A stretch of DNA of 64,000 bases, taken from assembly GCA_018401495.1 (NCBI GenBank), contig JAGYJX010000021.1, forward strand, positions 248,001 through 312,000, written 5' to 3'. The notes beneath the pieces are model-generated. The model was not told where the DNA came from, did no database searches, and saw nothing but the letters and a program-made list of their open reading frames with translations. This stretch comes from Rhodospirillaceae bacterium. GTDB lineage: Bacteria; Pseudomonadota; Alphaproteobacteria; Thalassobaculales; Thalassobaculaceae. Shown here piece after piece: positions 10,166 through 18,633 of this stretch. How positions within the stretch are numbered: position 1 is the first letter of the stretch; each line of letters starts with the position of its first letter. The translations under genes were made by a program, and so were the position numbers.

Positions 10166-11328
10166 ATGGCGAGGCGGGCAGGGCCGCGTTCAGGGCGCAG
10201 ACGGCACACCGGGGCACGCTGGCCCTGGCGTCGTGCCGTCACGCTGCTGGCCGCCGCCGGCGCGCTGTTCGCCGTCGGAATCGGGGTCGGCGCCTGGGTT
10301 GCCTCGCCACGACCGGTCGAGGTGCCGGCAACCGCTTCGGCATCACCGCTTCCAGCCAAGCCGGCGCCGGTGTTGACGGCTCCGCCCGCTGTCGTTTCCG
10401 CCGCCACCCCGGCCGCCTCTTCCGGAGAGGTTTCGGCTGCCGTGCCGCTTCCGCGCCTCGCACTTCCAGCGGTAACTCCGGCTTCGGTTTCTCCGGCCTT
10501 GGTTCCACCAGCCTCGGTTTCGCCCGCTGCGATACCTTCGTATCCCGAGATCTCGACGACCCCGCTGCCACCCTCGGGGGTGCCGGCGTGGCGACGTCAC
10601 GCGGCGGTTTCCGAGCCGGCGAACGGTCGGCCGATGATCGCCATCGTCCTCGACGATCTCGGCATCGACCGGCGCCGCGGTGCCCGGGCGATCGATCTTC
10701 CGGCGACGCTGACGCTCGCCTTCCTGCCCTACGCTCGGGAACTCGCCGACCAGACCGCCGCGGCGCGCAAGCGCGGACACGAGTTGCTGGTTCACCTGCC
10801 CATGCAGCCCCACAGCGACGACTGGGATCCGGGACCGAACGTGCTCGATATCGAGCTGGGCGAGGCCGAGGTGCGGCGCCGGATCGAGTGGAGCCTGCGG
10901 CAGTTCGAGGGCTATGTCGGGCGTCAACAACCACATGGGCAGTCGCTTCACCGAGAGTCCCGGAGGGCATGCGGGTGGTGGCCGAGGCGATGCGCGACCA
11001 TGGACTGCTGTTCCTGGATTCGCTGACCTCGGCGAAGAGCGTCGGCGAGAAGACCGCGCGCGGTCTCGGCGTGCCGACGACCCGGCGCGACGTGTTTCTC
11101 GACAACACCGATTCCGTCGCCGAGGTCGAACTGCGGCTGGCTCAGGTCGAACGCACGGCGCGCGAGACCGGCAGCGCCATCGCCATCGGGCACCCGCGCG
11201 ACGCGACGCTGAGCGTGCTCGCGGACTGGATCCCGAGGGCACGCGCCGCCGGATTCGTCCTGGTGCCGCTGTCCGCGGTGATCGAAGCGCGCTCCGGCAG
11301 CCCCGCCCTGCAGGCGCTCCGGCCGTGA
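10166..11328 (+). CDS. Divergent polysaccharide deacetylase family protein (YibQ-like), two frameshifts
   Basis: About 386 residues after correction. There is an N-terminal basic stretch, one membrane anchor (about residues 24-46), a long Pro/Ala/Ser linker to about residue 150, and a periplasmic divergent polysaccharide deacetylase domain (PF04748 type) with IAIVLDDLGID, LVHLPMQP, VNNHMGSRFT and IAIGHPRDATL. The family fold resembles NodB deacetylases, but its substrate is unsettled; a cell-wall or envelope role is inferred. Extra bases occur near 10918 (a GGG where GG is expected) and near 10970 (CCCGG before AGGGC). Removing them restores the conserved core. It is divergent from trpG. Confidence 0.82.
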
Positions 11329-11823
11329 TCGGGACGGGTTCGTCGGGAACAGCTTCCTCGGGGCCGGTCACGTGGCGATGGTACCGCTTCGAGGATCTCG
11401 GTCCTGACCGGCTGTACGCGCTTGCTGAAGGCGCGCCAGGACGTGTTCGTGGTCGAGCAGGCCTGCCCGTATCCCGACATCGATGGCAAGGACGCTCTGG
11501 CCTGGCACCTGATCGGCCAGCAGGGCGGAGACGGCGACGCGCCGATCCTGGCGTCGGCGCGGCTGTTCGCGCCGGGCGACTACTATCCGGAAGCGGCGAT
11601 CGGGCGGGTGCTGACGACCGCGCCGGGGCGTGGTCGTGGCCTCGGCCGGTCGATCATGGAGGAGTGCCATCGCTTCGTTCTGGAGCGCTTCGGCACGCCG
11701 GTCGTCAGGCTGAACGGCCAGGGCTATCTCCGGGAGTTCTACGAGAGCCTGGGATACCGGGTCGTGAAGGGGCCGTACGACGAGGACGGCATCCCGCACT
11801 ACGAGATGCTGAAGGAGCGCTGA
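11325..11823 (+). CDS. GNAT-family acetyltransferase (ElaA-like), one frameshift
   Basis: About 165 residues. Start GTG 11325 overlaps the stop of the upstream gene. The frame TWRWYRFEDLGPDRLYAL shifts near 11425, where one T is extra, into LLKARQDVFVVEQACPYPD. The remainder has the ElaA-type GNAT fold: RVLTTAPGRGRGLGRSIMEE is the acetyl-CoA pyrophosphate-binding loop and REFYESLGYRVV is the C-terminal strand. The acyl acceptor is unknown; ElaA-like proteins are generic small-molecule or peptide N-acetyltransferases. It is probably cotranscribed with the deacetylase-like gene. Confidence 0.78.
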
Positions 11824-11868
11824 CGGTTCGGTCGCCGCCGAAGCGTCCCGGTGGCCGGATCGGCGACA

Positions 11869-12639
11869 ATGCTCGGCATCATGATCGACCTCGCGACGCT
11901 CGACCCCGCCACCATCGTCCTTGTCGCCGCCGTGCTGGCGCTCGCCGGAACGGTGAAGGGTGTCGTCGGCCTCGGCCTGCCGACGGTGACCCTGGCGCTG
12001 CTGACCGCGACCCTCGGCCTTGAGGCGGCGATCGCGGTCATGCTGCTGCCCTCGCTGGTCACCAACCTGTGGCAGGCGTTCGCCGGGCGCGGCCTGCTCG
12101 CCTTGCTGCGACGACTGTGGACGTTCCTGCTGGCGCTCGCGGTCGCGACCGTGGTGGCAAGCGCGGCGTTGACGGTGGTCGCCCCATCGATCCTGACGAC
12201 TCTTCTCGGGGCTTCGATAGCCCTCTACGGAGCGGTCGGCCTCGCCACGCCGAGGTGGCCGGCGCCGGGCCGGTGGGAACCGGTGCTGTCGCCGGCCATG
12301 GGGCTCGTCACCGGAGTGGTGACCGGCATGACCGGGTCGTTCGTGATGCCGGCGGTCCCGTATCTGCAGGCGCTTGGCCTGCCGCGCGATCGGCTGGTTC
12401 AGGCGATGGGGCTGACCTTCCTGGTGGCGACCCTGGCGCTCGCCGCCGGCCTTGGAGGCCGTGGCCTGATCCCGGAGAAGTTGGCGGCGCTGTCGGTGAT
12501 CGCCCTGCCGCCGGCCTTGATCGGCATGGAGATCGGCAGGCGGATCCGGGGCCGGTTGTCGGAGCGCCGCTTCCGGCAGGCGCTGTTCGCCTCGATGCTG
12601 CTGCTGGGCATTTGGATCATGGCGGAGCCGCGGGTTTGA
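11869..12639 (+). CDS. TauE/SafE-family membrane permease
   Basis: About 256 residues with eight predicted hydrophobic helices and internal two-fold symmetry, each half opening with a glycine-rich motif (GTVKGVVGLGLPTV and GLVTGVVTGMTGSF). This is the layout of the sulfite exporter TauE/SafE (DUF81) family, which moves sulfonates, sulfite or other small organic anions across the inner membrane. ATG 11869 is chosen; GTG 11851 and ATG 11881 are alternatives. No sulfonate gene is nearby, so the substrate cannot be named. The 188 bases after it, up to brnA, show no gene. Confidence 0.85.
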   Translation: MLGIMIDLATLDPATIVLVAAVLALAGTVKGVVGLGLPTVTLALLTATLGLEAAIAVMLLPSLVTNLWQAFAGRGLLALLRRLWTFLLALAVATVVASAALTVVAPSILTTLLGASIALYGAVGLATPRWPAPGRWEPVLSPAMGLVTGVVTGMTGSFVMPAVPYLQALGLPRDRLVQAMGLTFLVATLALAAGLGGRGLIPEKLAALSVIALPPALIGMEIGRRIRGRLSERRFRQALFASMLLLGIWIMAEPRV

Positions 12640-12827
12640 GCGCTTGGGTGTCCGGAAAATGCCCTTGGGGCTCTGCCTTGGCGGGGTCGCGGAGGGCGCT
12701 CCTGACGCGGACGGTGACGCGGGCGCTTTCAGATTCGGCCGCGCAAGCAGCGGGCGAACACGCTCCCGGTCCCCATCCTCGACACGTCCCGCTCGGTCCA
12801 GCGGTGGCTTCCACACCTCGAGAACGC

Positions 12828-13043
12828 CTAACCGAGGCGCTCGGCGATCCATGTCTTGATCAACGATTGTCGCGTGACTCCCAGGCGGCGTGCCTCGCGG
12901 TCGAGGCTCTCCACGACCCAGGCAGGAAAGTCGACGTTCACCCGACGCAACTCGACGTTCGGGCGGCGCGCCTTCGACCAGTCGACCTTGGCGTCGATAT
13001 CGTCACCGGCGTCGAACGCACGATCAAACTCATGGGCCTTCAT
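12828..13043 (-). CDS. brnA: BrnA-type antitoxin
   Basis: A 71-residue protein, MKAHEFDRAFDAGDDID at the N-terminus and a ribbon-helix-helix C-terminus (RRVNVDFPAWVVESLDREARRLGVTRQ is the region). This matches the BrnA antitoxin/CopG family, which binds the BrnT toxin and represses the operon. Its ATG at 13043 lies inside the last 14 bases of the toxin gene, the toxin-first order typical of BrnTA. It is convergent with the TauE/SafE gene. Confidence 0.85.
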   Translation of the reverse strand: MKAHEFDRAFDAGDDIDAKVDWSKARRPNVELRRVNVDFPAWVVESLDREARRLGVTRQSLIKTWIAERLG

Positions 13044-13293
13044 AACGCTCGATCTCCTTCTTTCGAGCCTGGCGTACCGAGATGATCCTCACCCGGCCCG
13101 CTCGCCAGGTGAACACCGCCGTCCAGTGCCGCACGCCGATCCGGCCGACAGTGATGAAGCGCGGCTCGTCTTCGGTTAGAGCAGGCGCCTCGATCAGGAA
13201 CGGATCGGACCACAGCGCTTGTGCCTCGTCGAAGTCGATGCCGTGCTTGATCCTGTTGGCTTCGCTCTTCTCCGGGTCGTACTCGAACTCCAT
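13030..13293 (-). CDS. brnT: BrnT-family toxin (putative ribonuclease)
   Basis: An 87-residue BrnT protein, starting MEFEYDPEKSEANRIKHGIDF and continuing with FITVGRIGVRHWTAVFTWRAG-like strands and IISVRQARKKEIERYE. These are the hallmarks of the BrnT fold, a RelE-like RNase that inhibits translation when free of BrnA. The C-terminal Arg-Lys-rich helix and Glu-Arg-Tyr motif are intact, so the module looks functional. The start is ATG 13293. A TATAAT sits 20 bases upstream. Together with brnA it forms a type II toxin-antitoxin operon on the chromosome. Confidence 0.88.
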   Translation of the reverse strand: MEFEYDPEKSEANRIKHGIDFDEAQALWSDPFLIEAPALTEDEPRFITVGRIGVRHWTAVFTWRAGRVRIISVRQARKKEIERYEGP

Positions 13294-13312
13294 GGGTGGA
13301 TATTGGATAGAA

Positions 13313-13318
13313 ATTATA
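13313..13318 (-). promoter_or_regulatory. Consensus -10 element of the brnT-brnA operon
   Basis: On the reverse strand this reads TATAAT, a perfect sigma-70 -10 hexamer, 20 bases before the brnT ATG. No clear -35 is seen at 17 bases. The stretch between it and the ATG contains the AT-rich repeat ATCCAATATCCA, a possible BrnA contact site. Confidence 0.55.
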
Positions 13319-13589
13319 CCTGCGCAAGCCTCGGCAAGATGGCGCGGACGCGCCTCCTCGCACAGCAGCACGGTCGAACGTCCGCAAGAACATCCTGCCC
13401 CGACGACGCGCGACCTTCTGTCGGTGTGGACCCTCGCTCGGCGCTTGAGATTGTGCCCGCGGGTTCCTCCTAGCCCCCGGCACCGTAGTACCGGTCGGCG
13501 TCGGGCCGAATTGGGCCCAGCGACCATTGCTCGGAACCCATGCGGTCCAGCAATTTGTTGGGTTGGCTCGCGCTGTCGTTTCCGCGGGT

Positions 13590-13607
13590 GTGCGGCTATA
13601 GCCGCAC
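13590..13607. repeat. Perfect 18-bp palindrome upstream of nitroreductase gene
   Basis: GTGCGGCTATAGCCGCAC is its own reverse complement. A partial third copy, GTGCGGC, follows at 13612. It is 63 bases before the nitroreductase ATG, a position suited to a dimeric repressor or activator. It has no loop, so a DNA operator is more likely than an RNA hairpin. Confidence 0.5.
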
Positions 13608-13669
13608 TCGGGTGCGGCGCTCGCATCGAGGCTAGCCGGGCAGGGCGACGGCAGGGTAGCCTCCGCCCC

Positions 13670-14392
13670 ATGAACGCCTCATCGACCTCCCAAGCCCCGC
13701 GCATCCCGCTTCCCATCGAGCCCGCCGACCCGGTCGAGGAGGTGGTCGCCCAGCGCCGTTCGGTGCGCGCCTTTCTCGACACGCCGGTGCCGCGGGCGAC
13801 CGTCGAGCGGATTCTCACCCTGGCCGCGAGGGCGCCGTCCGGCACCAATATGCAGCCCTGGAAGGCGCACGTCGTGACCGGGGCCGCCAAGGATCGGCTG
13901 TGCGACGCCGTGGTGTCGGCGTTCGACGGCCCGGAGAAGCACGCCAACGAGTGGGACTACTACCCGAAGGAGTTCCGCGAGCCGTATCTGGCGCGCCGGC
14001 GCAAGGTCGGCTGGGACCTCTACGGCCTGCTCGGGATCGCGCGCGGCGAGGCCGAGCGCATGCACGCCCAGCATGGCCGCAATTTCCGGTTCTTCGACGC
14101 CCCGGTCGGCATGATCTTCACGATCGACCGGCACCTCGAGATCGGGTCCTGGCTCGACTACGGGATGTTCCTGCAGAACGTGATGCTGCTGGCCCGGGCG
14201 CATGGGCTCGAGACCTGCCCGCAGGCCGCGTTCGCGGCGTATCACAAGGTGATCCGCGCTCAGCTCGGCCTGGACGAGGAGGCGGTGGTGGTGTGCGGCC
14301 TGTCGCTCGGCTACGCTGACTGGTCGGCGCCGGAGAACCAGCTGATCACCACGCGGGTACCGCTCGAGGAGTTCGTGACGTTCCACGACTGA
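13670..14392 (+). CDS. Nitroreductase-family FMN oxidoreductase
   Basis: About 240 residues, starting MNASSTSQAPRIPLP. The nitroreductase signature is EEVVAQRRSVRAFLDTPV for FMN phosphate contacts, then LAARAPSGTNMQPW and, C-terminally, VVCGLSLGYADWS. Members reduce nitro groups, quinones or enones with NAD(P)H and FMN. The central insertion (residues about 85-130, WDYYPKEFREPYLARR) is seen in nitroreductases annotated for nitrobenzoate or related substrates, but the true substrate is unknown. The upstream palindrome suggests dedicated control. It converges on the IclR gene with an 18-base gap. Confidence 0.88.
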   Translation: MNASSTSQAPRIPLPIEPADPVEEVVAQRRSVRAFLDTPVPRATVERILTLAARAPSGTNMQPWKAHVVTGAAKDRLCDAVVSAFDGPEKHANEWDYYPKEFREPYLARRRKVGWDLYGLLGIARGEAERMHAQHGRNFRFFDAPVGMIFTIDRHLEIGSWLDYGMFLQNVMLLARAHGLETCPQAAFAAYHKVIRAQLGLDEEAVVVCGLSLGYADWSAPENQLITTRVPLEEFVTFHD

Positions 14393-14410
14393 CGATGCGA
14401 CAGGCACACG

Positions 14411-15203
14411 CTAGTCGACGCTGCGGCGCGCCAGTTCCTCGCCCAGCCCGCGGGCGGTCTCCTGCAGCGGGCCGAGAAGGGCGGCCTCCGCCTGCTCCGG
14501 CGACAGCGCGTTCAGCAGGTACAGGATGTTGATCGCCGCGTAGATCCGGCCGTTCCGCGTGATCGGCACGCCGAGGCTGCTGATCCGCCCGGCATACTCC
14601 CGGTCCTCGTAGTGCGGGCTCATCGTGGCGAAGCCCTCGGTCGCGGATCGCCGCCAGCGTCCGCTCGGCCAGCGGCGGGTCGCGGGCCAGGTCGTTCCAG
14701 GGGGCGGGGTCGCCGGCGGCCCTGGCCAGCAGCGCAGCCCGTTCGCCGTCCTCGCAGTGCGCGAGGTAGGCGAGGCCGAGGCTGGTGGCCAGAACCGGCG
14801 CCCGGTAGCCGGGCCGCCGGTTCAGGAACATCGGCCCGACCTCGCGCGAGGTCTCGACCACCAGCATGGCGTCGTGGTCGAGGATCGCGACGTCCGACGG
14901 CCAGCCGACGGCCGTGCGGAAGGCCGACAGCGCCGGCGCGACGATCGCGCCGACGGCGCGGTGCCGGTCGTAGCCGGCGCTCAACTGCAAGGTCTTGCCG
15001 GTGACCTGGTAGGTGCGGCGTTCGTCCTCGCGGACCACGAACCCGGCGTGCTCGAGCGTCTCCAGCATCCGCAGGATCGTCGACTTGTCCAAACCCGTGA
15101 CGCGGTGCAACTCGGCCAGCGTCGCCGATCCGCCGAGCCGGCTGGTGGCCGCGAGCACCTCGAGACCGCGCAAGGCCGCGGTGACCGGTCGGTAGGACGC
15201 CAT
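14411..15203 (-). CDS. IclR-family transcriptional regulator, one frameshift
   Basis: About 263 residues after correction, from ATG 15203 (MASYRPVTAALRGLEVL). The N-terminal winged HTH is GSATLAELHRVTGLDKST, and the C-terminal effector-binding IclR domain includes SREVGPMFLNRRPGYRAP and YAGRISSLGVPI. One extra G near 14634 splits it between ...LAAIRDRG and FATMSPHYEDREYAG. IclR regulators usually control an adjacent catabolic operon in response to an organic acid. This one is divergent from the acyl-CoA dehydrogenase gene at 15305, so it is the likely regulator of the 15305-23229 cluster. Confidence 0.88.
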
Positions 15204-15253
15204 CGGACTCCGTCTAGTTGGTTTCAACAGGTGAGAAAAGCTTTCATTTACAG

Positions 15254-15282
15254 GGTTCCGGCCGCCGGTCATGGTTCCGGAA
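15254..15282. promoter_or_regulatory. Candidate operator between IclR gene and acyl-CoA dehydrogenase gene
   Basis: GGTTCCGG occurs twice in direct orientation (15254-15261 and 15273-15280), 19 bases apart or about two helical turns. The second copy forms the palindrome TTCCGGAA (15275-15282). A second AT-rich dyad, AAAGCTTT, is at about 15236. The placement in the 101-base divergent region suggests an IclR binding site. Confidence 0.35.
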
Positions 15283-15304
15283 ACCTGCGACCGGAGGACT
15301 GCGC

Positions 15305-16465
15305 GTGGACTTCAGGCTGACCGACGACCAGCAGCGGCTGCGCGACACCGCGCGGGAATTCGCGACCGGCGAGATGACCGGGATCGCCAAGCGGCTGGAA
15401 GCCGAGGACGAAGCGCTGCCGAGGGAATGGATCAAGCGCTACGCCGAGATGGGCTTCCTCGGCATCAACGTCGCCGAGCAGTACGGCGGCCTCGGCCTCG
15501 GCAACCTCGAGGCGCTGATCGTGCTCGAGGAGTTCGCGAAGGTCTCGCCCGCCGTGGCCTTCCCGATCTTCGAGAGCGCCGTCGGGCCGATCCGGGCGGT
15601 CGAGCATTTCGCCGGCTCCGAACTCGCCGGCCGCGTGGTGCCGAAGGTGTGCGCCGGCGAACTGGTCTGCGCCGTCGCGATGTCGGAGCCGGACGCCGGC
15701 ACCGCGCTGACCGACCTGAAGACCCGCGCCGTCGAGGACGGCGACCACTTCGTCCTGAACGGCCAGAAGCGCTGGTGCTCGGGCGGCGGCCACGCCGACG
15801 CCTACGTGGTCTACACAAAGCTGTCGGACGCGCCCGGGGCCAAGGGCATCGGGGCGCTGTACGTCGAGAAGGACATGCCCGGCGTCTCGTTCGGCGAGCG
15901 CGAGAAGCTGATGGGCTTCCGCGGCATCCCGTCGGCCGACATCTTCTTCGACGACGTGCGGGTCCCGAAGGCCAATCTGATCGTGCCGGCCGGCGGCTTC
16001 CGCCAGCTGATGGAAGCGTTCGACCTGGAGCGTTGCGGCAACGCCACCATGTGCCTGGCGATCGCCCAGGCCGCCCTCGACCAGGCGCTGGCCTACGTCC
16101 AGGAGCGCAAGGCCTTCGGCAAGTCGCTGGTCGAGTTCCAGGCGGTGCAGATGAAGCTGGCCGAGATGGCGATGCGGGTCGAGGCATCGCGCCTGCTGAT
16201 CTGGCGGGCCGCCAAGAACGCCGAGGACGGCCTGCCGAGCGTGCTCGACAGTTCGCTCGCCAAGTGCTTCGCCAACGAGATGGTGCGCGACGTCGCGGGC
16301 GCCGGGCTGCAGGTGATGGGCGCCTACGGCTACGCCAAGGAATACGGCATGGAGCAGAAGCTGCGCGACGGCTGGGGCTGGGGCATCGCCGGCGGCGCCA
16401 TCGACATCCAGAAGACCAACATCGCCGCCGCCCTGGTCGGCCGCCGCTTCGACCAGCGCCGCTGA
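15305..16465 (+). CDS. Acyl-CoA dehydrogenase
   Basis: A 386-residue flavoenzyme of the acyl-CoA dehydrogenase family, which introduces an alpha,beta double bond and passes electrons to ETF. GTG 15305 follows GGAGG at seven bases. FAD-binding motifs include VAMSEPDAGTALTDL and KRWCSGG. The usual C-terminal catalytic Glu motif (YEGT) is replaced by AGGA before IDIQ. Instead, DLERCG contains Glu242 at the helix-G position used by isovaleryl-CoA dehydrogenase, so that residue is probably the base (inference). This suggests a branched or unusual acyl-CoA substrate. It heads the cluster divergent from IclR. Confidence 0.9.
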   Translation: MDFRLTDDQQRLRDTAREFATGEMTGIAKRLEAEDEALPREWIKRYAEMGFLGINVAEQYGGLGLGNLEALIVLEEFAKVSPAVAFPIFESAVGPIRAVEHFAGSELAGRVVPKVCAGELVCAVAMSEPDAGTALTDLKTRAVEDGDHFVLNGQKRWCSGGGHADAYVVYTKLSDAPGAKGIGALYVEKDMPGVSFGEREKLMGFRGIPSADIFFDDVRVPKANLIVPAGGFRQLMEAFDLERCGNATMCLAIAQAALDQALAYVQERKAFGKSLVEFQAVQMKLAEMAMRVEASRLLIWRAAKNAEDGLPSVLDSSLAKCFANEMVRDVAGAGLQVMGAYGYAKEYGMEQKLRDGWGWGIAGGAIDIQKTNIAAALVGRRFDQRR

Positions 16466-16479
16466 CCGGCGGGCGAGGG

Positions 16480-17649
16480 GTGTTCCTGCCGCTGTCCGGG
16501 ATCCGGGTGCTCGACGTCACGTCGATCATCTACGGGCCCTACACCACCCAGATCCTGGGCGATCTCGGCGCCGACGTGATCAAGATCGAGCCGCCCGAGG
16601 GCGACGCGACGCGGCAGATCGGCCCGTCCCGCAACCCCGGCATGGGGCGGTGTTCCTCGGCGCCAACCGCAACAAGCGGAGCTTGGTTCTCGACCTGAAG
16701 AAGCCGGCGGCGGTGGCGGCGATGTGGCGGCTGATCGACGGTGCCGACGCGCTCGTCCACAACATGCGGCCGCAGAAGATGGCGGCCCTCGGCTTCGACC
16801 CCGACACCGTGATGGCCCGCAACCCGAGCGATCGTCTACGGCGGGCTGCACGGCTACCGCGAGGACGGGCCGTACGGCCGGCGCCCGGCCTACGACGACG
16901 TGATCCAGGGCGAGTCCGGCTTCGCCGGCACCTTCACGATGCGCGACGGCGCGCCGATGCTTGCCCCGACCGTGGTCGCCGACAAGAGCGCAGCACTGCT
17001 TGCCGCCACCGGGCTTGTCGCCGCGATGGTCCAGCGGCTGCGCACCGGCAAGGGCGTCTACGTCGAGGTCGCGATGTTCGAGAGCATGGTCGGCTACACC
17101 CTGCTCGAACACCAGTACGGCGCCACCTTCCGGCCGCCGGAAGGCCCGGCCGGCTATGCCCGCGCCCTGTCGAAGCAGCGCAAGCCGCACGCCACGCGCG
17201 ACGGCTATATCTGCATGCTGCCTTACACCGACCGGCAGTGGCTGCGGTTCTGGGAGATGATCGGCACGCCCGAGCGGGCCCGCGAGCCGCGCTTCGAGAG
17301 CATCGCCAAGCGGGCCCTGAACATCGACGCCCTCTACGGCCTGGCCGGCGCCGCCCTGGTCGAGCGCACCACGGCCGAGTGGCTGGAAGCGCTGCGGGCC
17401 GCCGAGATCCCGTGCGGGCCGGTGAACACGTTCGAGGACTTGAAGTCCGACCCGCAGCTGTCGGCGCTGGGCTTCTTCCGGCCTTTCGAACACCCGAGCG
17501 AGGGGCCTATCGAGGTACCGGACACCGCCTTCCAGTTCGACCGGCAGTCGCTTCCGGTTCGCCACCACCAACCGCGCCTCGGCGAGCAGAGCCGCGACAT
17601 CCTGCGCGAGGCCGGCCTGTCCGACAGCGAGATCGATGCGGTTCTGTAG
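16480..17649 (+). CDS. CaiB/BaiF family CoA-transferase, two frameshifts
   Basis: A class III CoA-transferase, which moves CoA between carboxylates by a ping-pong reaction on an active-site Asp. GTG 16480 begins FLPLSGIRVLDVTSIIYGPY. One base is missing in a G run near 16647 before VFLGANRNKRSL, and one G is extra near 16829 before IVYGGLHGYREDGPYG. The net change is zero and the product is about 389 residues, the family length. The Asp of VVADKSAALLA is the probable nucleophile. It starts 14 bases after the acyl-CoA dehydrogenase gene, and a second paralogue is at 20269. Confidence 0.85.
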
Positions 17650-17766
17650 CGGCACCGGTGCCGCGGGCAGGGAGCATCGGCGCTATCCGCCGCCGGCCCG
17701 GCGGGCCAAGATCGCGGCAACACGGCCGACGAGCGCGGCCGGCATGAGAAACCAGGGAGCGAACGC

Positions 17767-18561
17767 ATGAGCAAGGGCAGGATCGCCGTCGTCACCGGCG
17801 GCGGCAGCGGCATCGGGCAGGCAACGGCGGAGCTGCTGGCGGCGGCCGGCGAGACCGTCGTGGTGGCCGACTGCAACACCGACGCCGCCGAGGGCGTCGC
17901 CGAGAAGCTGCGCCAGGCCGGCGGCACCGCCCACGTGCGGACCATCGACGTCGCCGAGGACCAGGCGGTCGAGGATCTGTTCGATGACATCGAGACCAGC
18001 GTCGGGCCGGTCGGCGCCGTCGTGCACTCGGCCGGCATTCTGCAGAACGCCATGACCACCGAGCGCACCGACCGCGCCGAGGCCGACCGCGTGATGGACG
18101 TCAACTACCGCGGCACCTGGTCGGTGAACGTCGCCGCGGCGCGGCGCATGAAGGCCCGGCAGGCGGGCGCGATCGTCAACCTCGCCTCGATCAACAGCTT
18201 CGCGGTCATGCCGATCCCGGCCTACAACATCAGCAAGGTGGCGGTCAGGCACCTGACCGAGATCCTGGCCTGCGAGTACGGGGTCCACGGCATCCGGGTG
18301 AACGCGGTGGCGCCGACCTACACCATCACCCCGGCGATCCAGGCCCGGATCGACAGCGGCCACCGCGACCCGGAGGCGATCCGCAACTCGGGCGCCCTGA
18401 AGATGCTGGTCCGCCCGCGGCACATCGCCGACGGCATCGTGTTCCTGCTGTCCGAGCAGGCGGCGGCCATCACCGGCGTGACCCTGCCGATCGACGCCGG
18501 CTGGTGCGTCGCCCAGGCCTACAACGGCTACCCGGCCGCGGTCGAAGGCTTCGGGCAGTAG
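17767..18561 (+). CDS. SDR-family NAD(P)-dependent oxidoreductase
   Basis: A 264-residue classical short-chain dehydrogenase. The cofactor loop is TGGGSGIGQ (residues 10-18), VHSAGILQ replaces the NNAG motif, and the catalytic triad is in NLASINSFAVMPIPAYNISK (Ser, Tyr-x3-Lys). An acidic residue after beta-2 (VVADCN) favours NAD over NADP. It probably oxidises a hydroxyacyl-CoA or hydroxy acid intermediate of the cluster. A 117-base gap without a gene separates it from the CoA-transferase upstream. Confidence 0.9.
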   Translation: MSKGRIAVVTGGGSGIGQATAELLAAAGETVVVADCNTDAAEGVAEKLRQAGGTAHVRTIDVAEDQAVEDLFDDIETSVGPVGAVVHSAGILQNAMTTERTDRAEADRVMDVNYRGTWSVNVAAARRMKARQAGAIVNLASINSFAVMPIPAYNISKVAVRHLTEILACEYGVHGIRVNAVAPTYTITPAIQARIDSGHRDPEAIRNSGALKMLVRPRHIADGIVFLLSEQAAAITGVTLPIDAGWCVAQAYNGYPAAVEGFGQ

Positions 18562-18633
18562 GCGGCGAGCGGCCGGGTTGCGGCCGGCCGACCCGGCGCG
18601 CAGAATTCGGCCGTCTATCTGGAGGATCGATCC

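Larger units (their letters stand above)
13294..13669. other. Intergenic region between brnT and the nitroreductase gene
   Basis: A 376-base stretch without a supported gene. It holds the brnT promoter at its left end and a perfect 18-base palindrome (13590-13607) near its right end. The middle part shows no codon bias or recognisable RNA, although open frames run through it in both directions by chance. Confidence 0.6.
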
